Shown here piece by piece: positions 1 to 12,030 of a DNA stretch of 64,000 nucleotides. A program made the translations under genes and the position numbers. The DNA is taken from the NCBI GenBank assembly GCA_029582155.1, contig CM055899.1:54889853-54953852 (forward strand), in the 5' to 3' direction. Under the pieces are notes generated by a model, which was not told where the DNA came from, ran no database searches, and was given only the letters and a program-made list of their open reading frames with translations. Within the stretch, counting starts at the first letter, position 1; each line of letters starts with the position of its first letter. Origin of the DNA: Panopea generosa (Eukaryota > Mollusca > Bivalvia > Adapedonta > Hiatellidae).

Positions 1-640
1 AAGATTAAGTAAATAGATGATTATGATAATTACTACCATTGTTGTGCTATTTAAAATATATACGCTATGTAACTACGAGTGGGAGAATTCAAACAATAAT
101 GGCAATTAAAACAGGTACGTTCATATTACTTCCATCATTCAGATAACAGTGTGATTAAATAATATTTATATACATTTCTTTGTTTCATATATTCTCCAAA
201 ATCACAAAACTATCATTTTGTCCATGCAAGCATATCACTAATTTATCCAATAAAGTAATTAAATCATAACTACCATGACAGTATACCAACAAGTACTAGT
301 TCCTATAATATAAATATAGGCGCAACGGAACGCTATTATTTGTAAGTATCCGCATTTCGACCCGAATAATATATGGTTAAGTCGTAAAATAAACGTGTCC
401 GGTATTGATCGTCAGCGACGCATTTCTTATCTTTCCTGTCATAAATATTTGAATTTATCTCATCATGTACAGTGTATTCAACCGAAAGAGTAGTACGTGA
501 ATTAATACAGTGAGTGACATTTTTAAAGTGTAAGTACTTAAATAATTAACTGTTCATTAAAAAGATGGAAACCTGTATTTTAGCATTTACAGTACATACA
601 TAACATTGACACGTACTCAGTTCCAGTTTGTGTTATTGTG
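1..640. repeat. Duplicon A, left block
   Basis: This block aligns to 20197-20810. Shared landmarks are the TATACGCTRTGTAAC stretch, the site reading TATTATTTGTAAG and the end around TTTACAGTACATA. Identity by eye is moderate, lower than in the right block of the same duplication. No coding frame is convincing. Beyond about 640 the two copies stop matching. Confidence 0.7.
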
Positions 641-2038
641 TACATACGATTTTCGAGTTTAATAAACATCAACTGTTTTTAATATAATGTGTAAACTCGT
701 TTTTATTTTCTATCAGATCTTTAAACATATGTTTATAGTGGTTTAATTTCCACAGGTCAAAATGTCGTTAGTTTCGTTTTCCATTTATTAAGTATTACTT
801 TATGAGGGACATATGCATGATACCATCATGATTTTTAATCCTCAAACTCGGTTTCGTTTTCATGTTCCTTGGCTCGAATTCTTCATTGGTCCAAGATCGT
901 AAATTATTAACTATAAGTTACAGAAAAAAAGCACACCCTGTCCCATTTTTTAAATTGTATGGCTCTGTGACAGTAAACTCCTACACTGACACAACTCCTC
1001 CGAGGAAATGGTGATATAAGGAGTCGTACGTAAAACTTGAGTATCCTCATAACGAGCTCGCCAGTATAATTCGGTACCTGTGACTCGTTGCTTTGCGTTT
1101 TGAGTCGTATCTAAGTAAAACATACTATTTATTTGGTTTTAAATATTGACAATCAGTGAACCGGCCGGCTAACGTTTCAGGCATGTTGAGAGCAGTAACC
1201 GTGGCGGTTTAAAAACAATTTCGCAGGGGATCTAGACATATGGTAGGTCTTGACTAAGCGTGGATACGCATGAGCTCACACTACCTGATCTATCCGTGGT
1301 TGTACAAGTATCACATGTACATAGTCTTCCCCAGTGTCGAATTATTATGGAATGTTTGGTATTCGGCTATTCCTCGAATCAGAAACGTTCCAGGTTCATT
1401 TTGGCGCAGCCTTTGTATTGTTTTTTTTCTTCAAATGTCAATATATTCAAAGTATATGTATGGTGATAGATAGGTAATGTTTGAACATGTGAACATTTGT
1501 GTAAATTGCCAGTCGGAAACTGTGCCAGAGGAAGTACTGTTTTAGTGCTTTGCATGGTATTGTTTTAATACCGCTGGCCCACCGTTTCTACTCTGCTTTA
1601 TCTATTAGAAAAAGGGACTTCCGATTTATATTTAGACTATGTAACCTATTTTGACACGAATGTATTTATTAAAAATAGAAAAAAATGAGTCAATCTATTT
1701 GAATATAAAACGTGTCAATACGAGATAAACACGGCATTCGTCCAGGATTTATCAGTTCATTATAGAGTGCCCGAGCTAAACACATAGGGGAAAAATAACA
1801 CAGTAGTAGTCTCATCCGGAGAGATACGCAATACTTTTTGTCATGTTAGGAATGCGACGGATTAGGTGTTCTAGTAAATAATGTTTGCCCTATCGAGCGG
1901 CGATAAGGTGGCAACCTGTGTAGTTAATATATAATTGTATTTTCGTATCACACATGATGTATGATGTGGGTGATTGTGTTTACATTAATTATTACTATCA
2001 TTTATGCTGAGTATCTAAAACTTGTCATATTCACGATA
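641..2038. other. AT-rich DNA, no gene seen
   Basis: Only short open frames occur, including two overlapping 67-68 codon frames at 1260-1473 with no recognisable domain, signal peptide or splice context. No tandem repeat or inverted repeat stands out. Confidence 0.6.
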
Positions 2039-2493
2039 GGTATATAAACCCAAATACGCTATTTTGAAACTATTTAGATGGAACCTTCCATAGTAGAGTT
2101 GTTTTGTACACGTAGTATAATCACATATATATCTGTTATATATATGACATTAATATTAAGTGTGGTATACTATTGTCCGTTAAAATAAATACACAATTAA
2201 TGAAATACAATTATTTTTCTGTTAAAAACAACGTTTGGGGAAGAAATGTATTTATAGTGTTTTATTTATATGATGACATGAATACTAAAATCGGAGATGT
2301 ATGTTATTATATTACAGCACTAATGTTAGACAATGAAAGCACGATATACTTGTGTTAGTCTTGCACTTACTACTTATAAAATAACTAGAATCTACATACA
2401 TTCCACATTTTGTAACACCCCTAATACGGAAGGTTCCATCTAAAATAGAATGACGTAGTTTCAAATAGAATAGTGGGTTTATTTTTTTATACC
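2039..2493. mobile_element. 455-bp inverted-repeat (MITE-like) element
   Basis: The ends form long imperfect terminal inverted repeats. The left arm is 2039-2089 and begins GGTATATAAACCCA. The right arm is 2428-2493 and, read in reverse complement, begins GGTATA, then a longer A/T run, then AAACCCACTA. Both arms share CTATTTTGAAACTA-like and TTTAGATGGAACCTTCC blocks. The interior is AT-rich and has only a non-homologous 61-codon frame, so a non-autonomous element is likely. No target duplication is clear: the flanks read CACGATA on the left and AAAATAG on the right. Superfamily is not assigned. Confidence 0.7.
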
Positions 2494-4211
2494 AAAATAG
2501 GTTATCACGTAGTGATTAAGAGATTTAAATTACATTATTGAGAGTTAATGTTCGTTGCAGTTTATTTGTGTAAACATTGCGTGTAATAAAATGTATAAAT
2601 CTGAAGGACTGTCTAAAGGTTGAGAAATCCTACTGTTGCGATAGTATATAACTGTCAAACATAGTATTAGTGTAAAACAGATTTTAAGATAAAACATTTA
2701 AAAATCAAAACGCTGAAAAAAAGACAATCAACAAACTATTTATGATTGTGTACGTGTATGTAGTTTTTGTCAAATCCTTAAAATGGCATCTTTATGGATC
2801 TCAAAATGATTGTTTATTATTTGTTATTACTTGTTTTATCTCATATTTTCAAACAAGTAGAAACATTGTACATATGATACTACAAACTTACATTCGATAG
2901 TGATTATCTTTGAGGTGTTAGTATTTTTATATAATATATAGTTAAACTAAATAATACTTATCAACGTTATGTGTCATTGTAGCTTTCCAAACGTTCACAT
3001 TTTTAGATACGTTTATATACAAATTACAATTACAATTATTTCATTTACTGGTGTTTCTGAGCATGAGCATGTAAAATGAAGGCCATGTCATTTGATCATT
3101 TTGTCATCGTCATTATAATGGTTAAATTATCATCCAGGTTGCTAAATGAGTAATGAATAAAGTAAGACAACTAAAGGTCATGCATGTCGTTTTAAAAGGT
3201 CATATGCTGACTATTGAATAGTATACATTTTGCAGAAACTTTACCCCAGGTATCAAAGTGTTAGGGTCATTCAGCAATACAGTTATAAATGGATGTTTTA
3301 TATTTCAATATGCTTGTTTTTGTGAACGTTGACATAGAAAGTAATAATGCAGTCAAGTTTAATTTTCAATTTTACATGTTGATATCATTTAAGAATAGCC
3401 CTTATAATCATTATGACATTAACATGGGCGAATCTGTAAGACATTGCCTTGTGAATGAAGAAACGTAATCCCATCTATCCCCACCCACCAACGTGACAAT
3501 AATATTTGTATGTGGCAGGCGAGAAAAAGGTCAATATATACGTGGAAAATCCATTATCTATCGTCTCTATTTTTTTTATTGTTGTACATTTATAAATAAC
3601 AAAATTGAATCAAAATCGATGTCGAATGACGTGTTACTGACGAAACAGGTCATACATGGTTTCCGGCTGTATAAGTGGATGAATACATCATATACATACA
3701 CAATGTAATCTTGTCCACCTGAAATTAACTGGCACTCCTTCTCATATAATTAGAATGCATATCTAGGCTCATACTCGCCACCTCAGGGCGAGAGATGAGT
3801 CACATTAAAACATTATACCATGGGTCTATTAATACTTACATAAAACAGAAGCTTTTAATGTATAATGTAAGATACTTGAAAACTGTTTTTCTTAGATTGT
3901 TATATTTACAGGAAATTGAAGATATTATTTTTAAAAATGATTTTGTAAATATTTCGATTATATCATTGAAAACAATCTGTAAGTTTTACGTCCTGTTCAA
4001 ATATAACGTATCTAAATAAATAAACATTGTACATTAGATTGGCCGTATCCAATCTCAACTGGATAAACATTACACTCTTATCTATGCAACGTCGGTGTAA
4101 AATAAAGGTGGTATACGTGTTTCACAATCATTTATGGGGTTCAAGTCAGTGTTTTAAGATAAGATAAAATCGATACATTTTGCAGCTAAAGTTTACTTAA
4201 TTATTCTACTA
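2494..4211. other. AT-rich DNA, no gene seen
   Basis: Two short frames (3493-3708 and 3795-4019) have low complexity and no recognisable domain. No tandem array or RNA gene is visible. Confidence 0.6.
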
Positions 4212-4447
4212 GGGTCCTCTGTGGCAGAGTGGGCAAAGGCGCCGACTCAATATCATTTACCTCTCATCGCTAAGGTCGTAGGTTCGAGTCCCGCTCGCTC
4301 AGAAACAAAAGGTTTTTAGTTACTAGCGGAAGAACGATGGTTCTACGCTGTCTGACTCAGTCTGAGGTCTTTCTCTACAAGTAAAACTGGATATGCCATA
4401 TATAACCTGAAATTTGTTGAAAATGGCGTTAAACCCCATTGAAAATG
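4212..4447 (+). mobile_element. tRNA-Leu-like SINE
   Basis: The head has a pol III A box (TGGCAGAGTGGG, 4222-4233) and a perfect B box (GGTTCGAGTCC, 4281-4291). The AAGGCGCCGACTCAA stretch between them resembles a leucine tRNA with its long variable arm. The tRNA part is followed by about 150 bp of unrelated body ending near GGCGTTAAACCCCATTG, a tail type I associate with mollusc SINEs. The body and lack of a clean acceptor stem argue against a functional tRNA gene. Confidence 0.75.
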
Positions 4448-4859
4448 ATTATACTGATATCCTTTAACAAAACTAGGAAGGTAATAATAATTTAATTGAC
4501 CTTTTATTATTCACTTCGAGTTCTGATTATATTATGAAACTACAATTTATAATAATACAGTCAAATAATTACTTTTAATAAAGGGTGATTGTTTAAAAAT
4601 ACGAAAATAACTTTTGAAATTCATGTATTTGATGTTTATCACATTTTTATAGAAATAGTGTTGGCTCATTAAACATATAATAAATGATATCAATATTGAT
4701 ATATTTCTTTTATCACAGCTATATATTATTTTAATTTAACAATTTTAACATGTATCTAGTCAAATATTTTGGAATAATGTTAACATCAAATTCTTATACG
4801 TAATTAGGTTTGTTTTTGTTCCAAACAACACCATATTCATTCAGTGTGCTTCAGTGGTT

Positions 4860-5129
4860 TATATCTCAGGTATAGTTGAGATATACTGAGTATTTATATC
4901 GTTAAAGTTATCGTACTTTAACGTTCAATACGAAATGATTATCGTTTTTTCGGATGGTCGAACCATCCAATACGAAAACCTAGCCGGAATTTCGGGACGG
5001 CTCCGGTTTGAAGCGTGTAATACCAATTTCCTAATAACAGTCACGTGATATAAATGTTCGATGCTCATAAGAATAGCTATTTTAGGTGAATTATAATATA
5101 CAGTTCGCTGTATAGTAACCGTACTATAC
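4860..5129. repeat. Cluster of four perfect hairpins
   Basis: Four stem-loops lie within 270 bp: 4860-4885 (9-bp stem TATATCTCA, 8-nt loop); 4901-4922 (8-bp stem GTTAAAGT, 6-nt loop); 4952-4968 (6-bp stem GGATGG, 5-nt loop TCGAA); and 5110-5129 (8-bp stem GTATAGTA, 4-nt loop). No outer inverted repeat joins them into one element. Confidence 0.7.
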
Positions 5130-5168
5130 ATAATACAATGTAATATATATATCTAATTGACCTGGTGC

Positions 5169-5220
5169 GGACTGTCAATCAAACGCGTCGTTAATCCAAT
5201 CAGCGATCTATATTGGTAAC
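5169..5220 (+). repeat. Dispersed repeat shared with macro-unit tails
   Basis: Starting at CTGTCAATCAAAC, about 50 bp match 45428-45480 and 62703-62755 at roughly 80 percent, including GTCG, AGCGAT and ATTGGT blocks in the same order. It is the only clear homology I see between the left half and the macro-repeat tails, so it is probably a dispersed element fragment. Confidence 0.55.
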
Positions 5221-5381
5221 AGCACCGCCAGTTTCCTTAGAATAGCTGACGATATTGAAGGACTTACACAAAGAACGTCATGTGACCAGTGGTAGGGGCG
5301 ATAGTCGTTCTCGATCAAGGCATTGCAACTATATTAAGTTGTGTGGAAACATGTACTCAGCCCTTCCCTCATCAACATCAT

Positions 5382-7855
5382 CTTAACGATCATTCTCGTC
5401 ACCATCGTATTCATAATCATTCTTAGTACCACTGTCGTAGTTTCTATTTAAATATTTTACAACGATTGCGAAACTTGTTGTATTTATACAAATCACGCTC
5501 GTTTTCATCCTGGGCAGAACCAATAATAACTATATGCTGAAAGTGTCTTGCTCAAGGCATCAAATATAGCCGTGGGGTGGAATCGAACGTACGGCCATCT
5601 GATCCTGGGTTCGGTGCTTTAACACTGAACCACGCGCTCTACCATTGTCCTGATGAACATTATTAGTACCATTTTCTAGATGATTATTCTCAATACCGCT
5701 CTCTTGATGATTACTCTCAGTATCGTTGTCTTGGTGAACATCTCAGTACCAAAACAGCTCTCTTGATGATCATTTTCAATACCGCTGCCTCGATGATCAT
5801 TTTCAGTACCATTGTCTTTATGATCATTCACAATGTCGCTGTCTGAATTATCATTCTCAATACCGCTGTTTTAATGATCATTCTCAGTACTGCTGTCATG
5901 ATGATCATTCTCATAATCATTTTTTGATGATCATTTTCAATACCGCTATCTTGAAAATCATTCTCAGTTTCATTTTCCTGATGATCATTTTCAATACTGC
6001 TGTCTTGATGATCATTTTTAGTACTATGTCGTGATTTCTATCGTCAGTACCATTGTCATGATGATCATTCTCAGTACCATTTTATTAATGGCCACTCTCA
6101 GTACCTTTGTCTTAATGATTACTCTCAGAAACATTGTCCTGTCAGTAGTACCATCGTCTTGATGATCACTCTCAGTGCCATTGTCTTGAAGCCCACTCTC
6201 AGTATCATTGTCGTGACGATCACTTTCAATATCGCTGTTTTGATGATCATTCTCAACACCACTCTCTTGATGATTATTCGCATTTTTATTTTCTTGATGA
6301 TCATTCTCAATACCGCTGTTTTGGTGATCATTTTCAATACCGCTGTCTTGATGATCATTATGAGTACCACTGCCTTGATGATCATTTTCAGTACCACTGA
6401 ATTGATGATCATTCTCAATATTAATTTCTTAATGATCATTCACAATACCGCTGTCTTGATGATCATATTCAATACCTCAGTCTCGATGATCATTCTCAGT
6501 ATCATTTTCTTGTTAATCATTTTCAATACCGCTGGCTTGATGATCATTTTCAATACCGCTGTATTGATGATCATTTTCAATACCGCTCTTTTGATGATTA
6601 TTCTCAGTACCGTTGCCTTGGTAATCATTTTAGTACCACTGACTTGATGATCATTCTCATAATCATTTTTCTTGATGATCATTCCCAATACTGCTGGTTT
6701 GGTGATCATTTTCAGTACAGCTGTCTTCATGGTATTTCTCAGTACCGCTGTCTTGATGGTCATTTTCAGTACCGCTGCCTTCATGATCATTCTGAGTGCC
6801 GCTGCCTTGATGATTATTCTTCGTACCACTGTCTTGATGATCATCGTCAAAACCATTGTCATTATGATCATTCTCAGTACCATTGTTTTGATGATCACTC
6901 TCAGTATCATTGTCTTGATTATCATTTTCAGTATCATTATCTTGATGATCACTCTCAGTATCATTGTCTTGATGATCACTCTCAGTATCATTGTCTTGAT
7001 TATCATTTTCAGTATCATTGTCTTGATGATCATTCTCAGTAGTACCATTTTCTTGATGATCACTCTTTTTATCATTGTCGTGATGATTACTCTCAGTATC
7101 ATTGTCTTGATGATCACTCTTAGTATCATTGTCTTGATGATCACTCTCAGTAGTACCATTTTCTTGATGATCACTCTTTTTATCATTGTCGTGATGATTA
7201 CTCTCAGTTTCATTGTCTTGATGATCACACTCAGTGTCATTGTCTTGATGGTCACTCTCAGTATCATTGTCTTGATGATCATCCTTAGTACCATTGTCTT
7301 GATGATCATTCTCAGTACCATTGTCTTGATTACACTCAGTAGTACCATTGTCTTGATGATCATTCTCAGTACCATTTTCATTATGATCACTCTCAGTAGT
7401 ACCATTTTCTTGATGATCATATTATCATTGTCGTGATGATTACTCTCAGTTTCATTGTCTTGATGATCATACTCAGTCCAATTGTCTTCATGCTCGCTTT
7501 CAGTAGTACCATTGTCTAAATGATCATTCTCGGTAACATTGTCTTGATGATCACTCAGTTCAATTGTCTTGATGATCACTCTCAGTAGCATTTGCTTGAT
7601 GATCACTCTATGTTCCATTGTCTTGATGATCACTCAGTATCATTATCTTGGTGATCACTCTCAGTAGCATTTGCTTGATGATCACTCTATGTTCCATTGT
7701 CTTGATGATCACTCAGTATCATTATCTTGGTGATCACTCTCAGTAGCAATTGCTTGATGATCACTCTCAGTAGAATCATTTTCCTGATGATCATTCTCAG
7801 TACCATTGACTTGATGATCACTTTCAGTAATATTGTCTTGAAGATCATATCAGTT
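5382..7855. repeat. 27-bp tandem array
   Basis: The unit is TTGATGATCATTCTCAGTA followed by CCATTGTC, 27 bp, with some 30-bp variants carrying an extra GTA. About 80-85 units are present apart from the SINE interruption at 5438-5645. Each unit centres on the palindrome TGATCA. Because 27 is a multiple of three and the unit lacks stops in several frames, long frames run through on both strands (for example 6440-7633 minus and 6672-7436 plus). They are periodic Ile/Met/Leu-rich or His/Asp-rich artefacts and are not annotated as genes. Confidence 0.95.
5438..5645 (-). mobile_element. tRNA-derived SINE inside the 27-bp array
   Basis: Read on the minus strand it shows an A-box-like GCGTGGTTCAG (5625-5635), a B box ACGTTCGATTCC (5579-5590) and then a body with CCTTGAGCAAGACACTT, a motif common in metazoan SINE bodies. 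Array units lie directly on both sides, so it was inserted into an existing array. No poly-A or clean target duplication is visible. Confidence 0.65.
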
Positions 7856-8763
7856 TTACTATATGCCGATGATGTAGCTGTCCCAGCTGGTTCAGAATGA
7901 ATGTCATTGTGTATATGGTATGCATTATATAACTGATGCGGAACATGAAGATTATTTATAAACATTTATATGTGGAAACTTCAGCAAATATCGCAGAAAA
8001 CGGAATAATCGTGCATCTATGGAAACGAGTTAATGTCCAAAACACTGTAAAACATATAGAATGATTATACATCACGAAAAGCATAGTCGACATACCAATG
8101 CGGTACTTTGGCTATCAGAGGGAATTATCCGGTTCGCGCTTATTCGCACCCGGGTATAAAATCAATCACAAATGATACCAGAAGTAAACTGAAGTAATAA
8201 AGATGTTGCACTGCCATTCGTTTTACAAATTTATACCATTTTATTGAAGGAACGTAATGCAAGTTGAAGTCAAATAACCGAGTAAATGCAGCACCCATAT
8301 TTCTTAGTATAAAATAGTAAGGTTCCGTTTATGTGTCAGTGTTTATTTGTGTTTTCTTCTAGAGGTTCTAATATTTCATGTAATTGTATAAATAGATTAC
8401 AGTATCATTATCTTCAGATAGTAAAACGCACCTTTACATACGGAGCACGTTTATCTAAAGCTTAACACTCAGAAGAGTCATACAGGTATCAGTATATAAA
8501 GCTATCAGTTCTTGTCTGTGTTACTTGGCTGTCTTTCTTAGATCATATAGAACAAGAATAATAAAATCATGACAAATGTACTGAACCGAACAGGTAACTC
8601 GCCACCTGACATTTTACATTCTTGCCATTTTATATATTTTCTCAAAAGTAGCAAAGCAAATTTAGACTTATAGTATGTAAAATACATTTTCTGTTAATGG
8701 CATATACAATTTTTAATAAGTTATTGGAAAACAAAAGTGGCGGGTAAGCTGTTCCTTTCAGTA

Positions 8764-8770
8764 TATAAAG
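8764..8770 (+). promoter_or_regulatory. TATA box upstream of leader exon A
   Basis: TATAAAG sits 47 bp before the ATG at 8811, the right distance for a transcription start near 8795 with a very short 5' leader. The same box precedes the paralogous frame in copy B. A second TATAAAG about 270 bp upstream, near 8496, is also kept in both copies. Confidence 0.45.
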
Positions 8771-8810
8771 ACTTGTTAAAAAAACAACCACAGCGGACAT
8801 TGGTACATGT

Positions 8811-8870
8811 ATGTTAAACTACAAGGCGATGTTACTGATTAGTACAATAGTTGTCACTCTCTGCTATACT
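8811..8870 (+). CDS. First exon of putative small secreted peptide, copy A
   Basis: Twenty codons run from ATG to a canonical donor GTAAGT at 8871. The product begins MLNYKAM and continues with a hydrophobic core LLISTIVVTLCYT, the shape of a signal peptide, so a secreted product is inferred. Copy B (24345-24404) has the same length and donor and differs in only five bases, giving L to I, I to L and T to G changes. A pyrimidine-rich tract and CAG acceptor follow at 8925, giving a 55-nt intron; the frame after it is short and cationic and is not conserved in copy B. Downstream partners may be 8940-9038 or 10941-11048. An out-of-frame ATG at 8807 exists only in copy A. Family unrecognised. Confidence 0.4.
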
Positions 8871-8939
8871 GTAAGTTTCATATGGATAAGATTATCATTC
8901 ATGACAGTTTATTTTCTACTTCCAGGTTAAACACTCTAA

Positions 8940-9038
8940 TATCATGAAGTTTACGAAAAAGGAGAAGCACAGAAACATATCGGGAAAATATCATTAAAAA
9001 CAGTTTTTGACGAAATGGCGGAATCTGATGGTCAGTAA
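8940..9038 (+). other. Possible second exon region, copy A
   Basis: An open frame of 32 codons to TAA at 9036 is kept without indel or stop in copy B (24475-24573). The C-terminal half, ISLKTVF then D or E then EMAESDGQ, is almost unchanged while the first half varies at most positions. The mean charge is acidic. It is not in frame with the leader exon through the obvious CAG acceptor at 8925, which is the main argument against it. Confidence 0.25.
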
Positions 9039-10940
9039 GAATCCTAATCATGAATCATTTAATGCTTTTTTATCACTGTGTGAATATGCCCGTCCAATGT
9101 CTACTATCCCAAGATGTTTCTGGAATAAATACTCACTTTGAGTTTGTTTAAATAAAGGGAACATGGTCCATTGGAGCCCAATAATTGAACAAGTATAGTA
9201 CTGACTGTCTATGTCGGTATAACGACGCATGCCTAGATCCCCAATAGGGGTTTGGCATTAATGGAAAATAGATATATAATTAGTTACATCATACCATAAA
9301 CTGTATGATGTAAGTTATTCTACATTACGGTCATTGCGACTATCTTCCTTAACTCACTATTTAATGCACATATCACTTCCGAAACACGTATGCACTGCTT
9401 GTATGTCTTTATACGTGTTTGTCGTACTTAATGGATAAATGACTTTGTGTCGTTATCTGGTCGTTTGCTAAGAGATAGTCCCAGCTCTCTCTGAACATTA
9501 ATGCTTACTTATTAGATATACTGTATAGGTCTTTTGTTTCATTAAAACCTCATTAACCCTGGATAGGAAGCCACTATCAATATTTAAAAATGCTTATTCG
9601 ACTACAGAAAACCCGACCAAGCTTATAATGTGTAGGCAAGTAATCATGTAGTGTTAATATCCGCTTGTGTCTCGTAAGGTGAATCCCGCACGTTCGTGTC
9701 ACCATGTCATTGCAGTTATATGTGTAAAAAATGTATGCTTTTCTGAAAAAACGTCACGCAAAATAATCGGGAGAAACAATGACAGAAACATTTCAAGAAC
9801 TATAACAAAACATATCTTAGCCCAGCTTTGGTATCTCACAAAGTATTCCTAATTTTATATTCTATATCGTGGTCATTTGTTAATTCTTTAGAACGAAAAA
9901 TATCGCATTAAATATTTTGTAGAGCCAGTTTTTGGATTTATTTTCTCTAGTCGCAAATAAGTCTAAGCTAGAAAGAGGCATTCAAACACAACTGTGTAAT
10001 TTTTTAATACATTTTATTCCAAACCATTGTCAGCATCGTACAATCTTATTGACATATATCAGCTATAATTACATTTTGTTACACTGGCACTGACTGTCGC
10101 GTACAGAGGTCAATAGTTGCATAATATAACATACTATAACCATATATGTAGTCTTACTTATATCACATTACACATATAAATATATACTACATTTACAAAT
10201 ATAAATAGTGAATAAAGAAGCGATGCCCTTTACAGAGCTATGATATACTGATTGCTATTTTCCATAATAATGCAATTGGAATCAGCAACATTATATTCAA
10301 ATCGAAACATAATTTCAACAGTCAATTAGACTTAACTGGATTATTTATCTAATTTCTATTTAAAATACATTTGCAAAGTACCAGAATATAAAAAAGTAAG
10401 ATACAGTGCTGAATATATAAAAAGTTTAAGTTTTAATCATACATTAATTCGATTATATAATAGATATTTTCTACGTTTTTAAATTCAAAGGCAGATTTTT
10501 GCAAATAATTTGATTTCTATCTCAAATTGGCAGATTAACATAATTATATTACAATTGTTGCATAGAAATTTTTAATAAGATCTACGAAGAGATCAAAGCA
10601 TTGCACATTTAACAATTATAATCTTCAACTTTATATTCAGTTTAATACAGTAACCTTAGTTTCTACCTACCGTTGCCTTCACGTGCATTTTCTCTTCTAA
10701 TGTCATTAGTCATATTTTGATTGTTAAGATTTAAAAAAACTGATTACGTCTTTCTAATAATTCCACAGTATAGTAAGTGATAATTAAAATTTACTTCCTC
10801 AAACACATAGTAAGCAATAACGTTCCAACTTTTACATTTTTTCCAGTATTTGAAGCTGATTATTGGTTGTTATTTTGTTTAGAATTTTTGTTTACCTTTC
10901 AACTTTGCACTAGGCATTTAAAGCAACACAATATAATTAG

Positions 10941-11048
10941 TTATCCACCAGGCAGCATCGGCAGAGTCGCTCTCCTGATGCTGCACCAATTGTTGGAATA
11001 GGGTCTTACGTAGATTCGTCGACTAGATTAATTCGTCGTGTATGGTAG
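10941..11048 (+). CDS. Possible terminal exon of the secreted peptide, copy A
   Basis: A frame of 35 codons opens after an ATTAG that could act as an acceptor and ends at TAG 11046. It reads LSTRQHRQSRSPDAAP, then VGIGSYVDSS, then a basic C-terminus LIRRVW, with a net positive charge. Against copy B (26810-26923) the seven substitutions in the shared part give three silent changes plus I/L, R/K and V/I, the pattern expected of selection for protein sequence. Joined in phase 0 to the leader exon it would give a secreted cationic peptide of about 55 residues. Homology is unknown; the acceptor is weak and no transcript evidence exists. Confidence 0.28.
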   Translation, partial: LSTRQHRQSRSPDAAPIVGIGSYVDSSTRLIRRVW

Positions 11049-11094
11049 TTGTGGATTTAAAATATTGTAGATTTCTTATAGTCGCTAATTATTA

Positions 11095-12030
11095 AATTGG
11101 CTTATTCTTGAATTCAATGGTTATTCAAGTTACTCATTATTGTTATAGTCGTTGATTATCGTAGTCGATGATTATTTAAGTCATTGATTCGTGTAGTCGA
11201 TGATTATTTAAGTCGTCGATGTTGAAGTCGATGATTATTTAAGTCGTTGATTCGTGAAGTCGATGATTATTAAAGTAACTGATTCTTGTAGTCGATGATT
11301 ATTTAAGAAACTGATTATTCTAGTCGATGATTATTTAAGTCATTGATTCGTGTAGTCGATGATTATTCAAGTCGTCGATATTGTAATCGATGATTATTTA
11401 AGTCGTCGATGTTGAAGTCGATAATTATTTAAGTCGTTGATTTGTGTAGTCGATGATTATTTAAGCCATTGATTCGTGTGGTTGATGATTATTTAAGTCG
11501 CCAATGTTGTAGTCGATGATTATTTAAATCGTTGATTCGTGAGGTCGATGTTTATTTAAGTCATTGATTTGTGTAGTCGATGAATATTTAAGTCGTCGAT
11601 GTTGTAGTCGATGATTATTTAAGTCGCTGATTCTTGAAGTCGATGATTATTTAAGTAACTGATTCGTGTAGTTGATGATTATTTAAGTCGTCGATATTTG
11701 TAGTTGATGATTATTTAAGTTGTCGATTTTTGTAGTAAATGCTTATTTAAGTCGTTGATTCTTGTATTCGATGATTATTTAAGTAACTAATTCGTGCAGT
11801 CGATGATTATTTAAGTTGTCGATATTTGTAGTCGATGATTATTTAAGTCGTCGATTTGTGTAGTCAATGATTATTTAAGTCGTTGATTCTTGTAGTCGAT
11901 GATTATTTAAGTCATTGATGCGTGCAGTTGATGATTATTTAAGTCGTTGATTCTTGTAGTCGATGATTATATGATTATTTAAGTAGGCGATTTTTGTAGT
12001 CGATGATTATTTAAGTCGTTGATTCTTAAT
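11095..12030. repeat. 32-bp tandem array, copy A
   Basis: The unit is GTAGTCGATGATTATTT followed by AAGTCGTTGATTCGT, about 32 bp with 31-bp variants. Roughly 29 units are present. The paralogous array at 26960-27490 has only about 16 units, so it expanded or contracted after the duplication. Confidence 0.95.

Larger units (their letters stand above)
4448..5381. other. AT-rich DNA with hairpin cluster, no gene
   Basis: No credible open frame. It contains four perfect hairpins (4860-5129) and a dispersed repeat at 5169-5220, listed separately. Confidence 0.6.

Noticed and set aside
2173..2358. 61-codon frame inside the inverted-repeat element
   Set aside because: Low complexity, no homology, and the element looks non-autonomous.
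4212..4300. Functional tRNA-Leu gene
   Set aside because: A and B boxes are present but the acceptor stem does not close and a SINE body follows.
6440..7633. 397-codon minus-strand frame and overlapping plus-strand frames at 6159-7436
   Set aside because: They run through the 27-bp array on both strands and are perfectly periodic (9 residues), so they reflect repeat length and not coding.
5382..7855. CRISPR array
   Set aside because: The repeats are contiguous degenerate monomers without unique spacers, in eukaryotic DNA; the same holds for the 32-, 51- and 68-bp arrays.
9667..9852. 61-codon frame with a partner at 25203-25397
   Set aside because: A shared NDRNISRTITKHILA segment exists, but the copies diverge in frame upstream and no start, domain or splice context supports it.
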